24,143 bases of DNA. It comes from Mnemiopsis leidyi. Lineage: Eukaryota > Ctenophora > Tentaculata > Lobata > Bolinopsidae. Both the position numbers and the translations under genes were made by a program. This document shows positions 20,570 through 24,143 of the stretch, piece by piece. The DNA lies in contig JH155441.1 in the NCBI GenBank assembly GCA_000226015.1, positions 106,424 to 130,566 of the forward strand. Direction: 5' to 3'. Under the pieces are notes generated by a model. The model was not told where the DNA came from. It was given only the letters and a program-made list of their open reading frames with translations, and did no database searches. Each line of letters begins with the position of its first letter. Position 1 is the first letter of the stretch.

Positions 20570-21835
20570 GACTACCTGGTATTTGAGATAGTCAATTTAC
20601 TGAAATATGGCCTTAACAGTGATAAATAACTTACAGATCTAAATATATTTATCTGTAAGTTTATGGCACTTAATTACAACATTTATGATCTTTTTTTCTA
20701 ATGTAAAAAGAGGGTCAGTTTATCTTATCAAATATCAATTTGATACAGGATATGTAAGTGCAACACTTGAGTAAAGCAAAACGAAATACTATACTATATA
20801 ATGCAAAAATTTTCTGAGTCATTGAAACTGTTAGATTTTTACATCATGAGTTACCATATATAAATTTTGTAAAAACCAATCTTGCAGCAATCGAATTTTC
20901 AATAAATAACTATATCACACAATACCTAATATAATGAATGGGCAATAAATTTTATCCTATAGCTTACAAAATAATGCAATCTATATTTTGCCTCAGTTTC
21001 ATAATATATTGATTAACCATACCAGTCAATAAAAGCTGGCTACACTGCTTTTCATAGTTATTAGACTAGCTTATTAGGTAATGTAAATAAAACATAAGTG
21101 TAAGTGATGGGGCAGCAGTAAAAGCACTGGTACTTTAATTTAATCATACAAACAATGCTTAGTACAAGTTACAAAATAAAACAATACGACCTCAAATATT
21201 TATCAAATTTTCCAATAACAGCTGAAAATCATTGCCCGCAACTCTGGCATATCCACAAAGCACTATAACTCATCATGATGTACTATGCTACTAGAGCACA
21301 GTGCAGTAATGATTAAACGTTAGGCCTTTATATTCCAGCTAAGTAATGATTTCTTAGTCCTCAGATTAGTTCTCAAATAATATTTTAATCATATGCTGTG
21401 ATATGTACATAAAACATAAAATAGAATTTTCTGCAGCAGCCATTGAAGCACCCTTAGCATGTAATCTGTAAAATACAATTGCTTAAGGAAACCAAATTAC
21501 AAACTTTAACCTCAGGATGTTATGCTGATTAAATCTGGGTACCGAGTAGTGGTATGTAGTTGCTCAACAAAAAATAATAACAAAATCAATAAACCCTCAA
21601 TAAAACTTTTCAAGCTGTAAAAACGTCAATCAATTCTGGTTCATTGCTCTCAACAATCATTGCACAGTATCAAAGAATGTTCTAATAATTAAAATTTGTA
21701 TAAATGCACGTTTGGCTAATTCAACAATTTTTACAAACTTAAAGTATAAATTTAAATCACTAACCCGTAGTGACCTCTCTGCAAAATCTCCCAATGAAAT
21801 TGGTAACTGATAAATGAACTATGTTTTGACCGATG
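20570..21835. other. Gap between the GTPase gene and EMC6
   Basis: About 1.27 kb of AT-rich sequence, without a recognisable exon, repeat or RNA gene. It must hold the GTPase 3' UTR and the EMC6 5' region. An acceptor-like ATATTTCAG lies about 35 bases upstream of the EMC6 ATG. Confidence 0.5.
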
Positions 21836-22417
21836 TCATTTTTTCTTTCTTCTTCGGTCTCGTTTATGGTCTTTAATCATTTCAGCTATAATTTCTATAC
21901 CCTCCCATATCCCTTCCCCAGTTACTGCACAAGTACCTTGAACATACCAGCTGTGATTGTTGTACCTATTCATATGGAGCTGCTCAATTAGTTGTGGGGG
22001 ATTAACTGCACCTCTCATGTCTTGTTTATTACCAAAAATCATGATAGGGACATCTTGCATCTCTGGCAAAGACAGCAAGTTTGATAGCTCCTCACGTACT
22101 TCATCAACACGTGAAAAGTCCCAGCAGTCAACAACAAAAATCAATCCATCTGTGCCTTTTAGATAATGTTTCCAAAGAGGACGCAACTTTTGCTGTCCTC
22201 CAATGTCCCACACTGTAAAACTGACACTCTTAGAATGCTTTACAGTTTCCACATTAAATCCAATGGTTGGTATGGTGCTCACGGTTTCATCCAGTTTCAG
22301 TTTGTAAAGAATTGTAGTTTTACCAGCAGCATCTAAACCAAGCATGACAATTCTCGAGTTTTTCCTGAAGAGACTCAGGCCTCCAGTAGATGAGAGTTTC
22401 TTAAGAGAACCACCCAT
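21836..22417 (-). CDS. ARF/ARL4-type small GTPase, intronless
   Basis: Membrane-associated regulatory GTPase. 193 aa. It starts MGG, so glycine 2 could be myristoylated. GTP-binding motifs: GLDAAGKT (27-34), switch I threonine in TIPTIGFN (48-55), WDIGGQ (70-75), NKQD (130-133) and TCAVTG (161-166). The front half up to WDIGGQ reads most like ARF1-type proteins. [20 protein letters not shown] and the lysine/arginine-rich tail (KRDRRRKKK) are more like ARL4. The exact subfamily is therefore open. A second ATG lies 4 bases upstream in another frame. An acceptor-like CAATTAG about 36 bases upstream suggests a 5' UTR intron or a trans-splice site. Absence of introns could mean a retrocopy, but the frame is intact. 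Confidence 0.92.
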   Translation of the reverse strand: MGGSLKKLSSTGGLSLFRKNSRIVMLGLDAAGKTTILYKLKLDETVSTIPTIGFNVETVKHSKSVSFTVWDIGGQQKLRPLWKHYLKGTDGLIFVVDCWDFSRVDEVREELSNLLSLPEMQDVPIMIFGNKQDMRGAVNPPQLIEQLHMNRYNNHSWYVQGTCAVTGEGIWEGIEIIAEMIKDHKRDRRRKKK

Positions 22418-22924
22418 GCATGCTGAAGCACTCTCTGGTGCTTTTGATTTAAACAGACCTAATTGAGAATAAGTTAGAGTTAAACAAAATTATTGAAAAA
22501 ATGGTTGAACAGTTTAAACAAAATTTTCAACTAAGCTGAACACATCATTACAAATGATTAAAATTGAAATTAGAAGTTGATAACTCGGAATCAGCTTACT
22601 ACTAAGAAAGAGATTTAAACAAGATTGAGCATTCAAAAATATAATTTATAAATGGTTTGCTTAACTAAAGCATAGCAAACACAGAATCTCTTTTAAAGAT
22701 AACTAATTTGCTTCCTTCTATATGAATCTTCTTCGCTCTTCATATTTTCTCTCAATGAAAAAAGCGTAACAAAGAGTAAGGCATATGGCACACCAGCTAG
22801 GCTGAAAAATAAACAGGGTACCCACAAAGGCAAGGTGTAAAAGCTGGAGCTGATCTGACCTCTGATGACCCTGACATCTTGCCAGAGTTATCATTACACT
22901 ACTAAAGTAGCTCAATCGAAATTA
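22418..22924. other. 5' flank of the GTPase gene
   Basis: AT-rich, with an acceptor-like site at about 22453 on the minus strand. Nothing else is recognised before the SINE. Confidence 0.4.
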
Positions 22925-23172
22925 AATGTATTTTGTGACACCAAATATTTTTGTACTGTAGAGGTACCAAGAAGATTCTAGATCTTCGATTGACCCTCCT
23001 CATTTAACCCTCAATCACGGTTTTCTGGTCATTCAGCTGAGTCAACCGAAGAAGATTGCAAAGGCAAATGCCCTTAGCGCACTCCTCTAGGATTGACGGA
23101 TCTGGGAATCGAAACCCCCCCATCTTCTGCATAGAAATCGGGGTAGATACTACTACACCACCAATGACAAGC
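22925..23172 (-). mobile_element. tRNA-derived SINE, copy B, with A and B boxes
   Basis: The body matches copy A at 18825-19010 in reverse orientation. Its head, on the minus strand, reads like a tRNA promoter. An A-box-like TGGTGTAGTAGTATC is at 23160-23146 and a B-box-like GGTTTCGATTCCC at 23116-23104, about 30 bases apart as in tRNA genes. The tail GGTGTCACAAAATAC is shared. Two independent copies in one 24-kb window suggest a moderately abundant family. No family name is recognised. Confidence 0.75.
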
Positions 23173-24143
23173 ATATACCAAGGAATCACTTCATGACAGG
23201 AACTTTATGGCTGGCTCCTTTTGGGGTGTCACCATCAGGCCATTCTCTGGTTAGTGCTATCCCTGTGAATCCCCTGCGAGCAGGAAACCAAATCCAGAAT
23301 CCAACAGCAGAGTTCCAATAGATGTTATCCACTATGGCATACATAGCTTTATGCTTATATAAGAAGCATGTGAATGCTCTAATGAAAAAAGGGTCAGGGT
23401 GTTATTACAATAGGTCAGCAATCGGATGAAGAAGCACAACACTCGTGGAGCAACTCTTAAACTGAAACTTTGAACACAATAATCCCTCATTGGTGCTTTG
23501 CACCACTTGGTGCAGGTAATGTAATAATGTAATTGTTTATTTATCCCAAAGTATGAACTCTGCATGAAATGAAGTTTCTTCAAGTCTGATGTTTGGGCCA
23601 GTCAGCGGCGTAATGATGCCCCAGGGGCCCGGGCAACGCCAGAGGGCGCTGTCATAAGGGGGCGCCAAATCGTCATAGATATGGAACAATTTTGCCAGGT
23701 TAACTGCGCAACTAGCAAAATTGTGTGTTTGGTTTAATAACTTTACTATTAATTTATATTTTTCAGTAATATTTTCACAAATAGCTTCCCAGGGGCGCCA
23801 CTTGGGGGCACCTTTTTACCACCAAGGGGCGCCATATTAACTACAGCTACAACGTTACGCCACTGGGACAGGCACCTTGTGTGTGACAAAATGCATATAA
23901 AAACAGTTCACAGTAATGCTAAACATGTGCCATAAATGATTGACACCTATACTGGAAAAATTGCCTCTATAAATGTAATCAGATTTCTTGGGCGAAAAAT
24001 AGGATCCTTACAAAGTTAATGGTTCATACAATTCATTTTAACATCTGAGGAGATAGTTAAACATTTTTCCAAAACTCAAAATGTGTTGGCCCCCTATTAT
24101 AAATGACAATAAAGCACCTCATTTGGCCCTAATCATGCATAAG
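23173..24143. other. Right edge, no gene recognised
   Basis: Apart from the hAT-like element there is only a small hairpin, TGGTGC-TTT-GCACCA, at about 23493. Short open frames here show no family features. Confidence 0.4.
23603..23865. mobile_element. Short hAT-like inverted-repeat element (MITE)
   Basis: The left end reads CAGCGGCGTAATGATGCCCC. The right end, on the other strand, reads CAGTGGCGTAACGTTG. Ends of the form CAGTGGCGTAA are common in hAT-type transposons (established knowledge). The 263-base interior is GC-rich at both ends, with repeated AGGGGCGCCA motifs (about 23657, 23791, 23824), and has no coding capacity. I could not find a convincing 8-bp target duplication. Confidence 0.6.

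Noticed and set aside
23098..23170. Possible tRNA gene on the minus strand
   Set aside because: Promoter boxes are present, but the sequence runs on into the repeat body shared with 18825-19010 and the cloverleaf is not convincing, so it is a SINE head.

Overview
The window is nuclear DNA of an animal, almost certainly an invertebrate. It is AT-rich, the genes are cut by GT-AG introns of about 100 to 900 bases (one of 4.1 kb), and six conserved eukaryotic proteins can be read. The species cannot be named from the sequence. Compact, co-oriented genes and rather diverged proteins would suit a tunicate or another fast-evolving invertebrate, but this is a guess.

All six genes lie on the minus strand. 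In transcription order (right to left) they are: an intronless ARF/ARL4-type small GTPase (22417-21836); EMC6, a subunit of the ER membrane protein complex (20569-20252); DNLZ, the mitochondrial DNL zinc-finger co-chaperone of Hsp70 (20262-19798), whose start overlaps the EMC6 stop by 11 bases; PIGQ, the GPI-GlcNAc transferase subunit (19380-16455, six coding exons); COPS8, COP9 signalosome subunit 8 (15820-14280, three coding exons); and TLK, tousled-like kinase (12241-2118, 21 or 22 coding exons). I rebuilt the spliced genes by hand. Every junction named keeps the reading frame and matches remembered family features, but no alignment program was run. The genes are housekeeping genes of different pathways and share no single process.

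Between and inside the genes are repeats: a GC-rich fold-back and retroelement-like block at the left edge (1-690), a 47-bp minisatellite in TLK intron 1, a 53/54-bp minisatellite in COPS8 intron 1, a 60-bp tandem repeat in PIGQ, two copies of a SINE-like family (one with a tRNA-like head), and a short hAT-like inverted-repeat element near the right edge.

The most unusual pattern is that three separate duplications within 4 kb are anchored on 5' splice sites. PIGQ carries four perfect in-frame copies of one exon end plus its donor. Another PIGQ donor was duplicated by a SINE insertion. The COPS8 minisatellite starts exactly at the exon 1 donor. The second notable item is the 11-base EMC6/DNLZ overlap, which implies a bicistronic mRNA or an alternative transcript.
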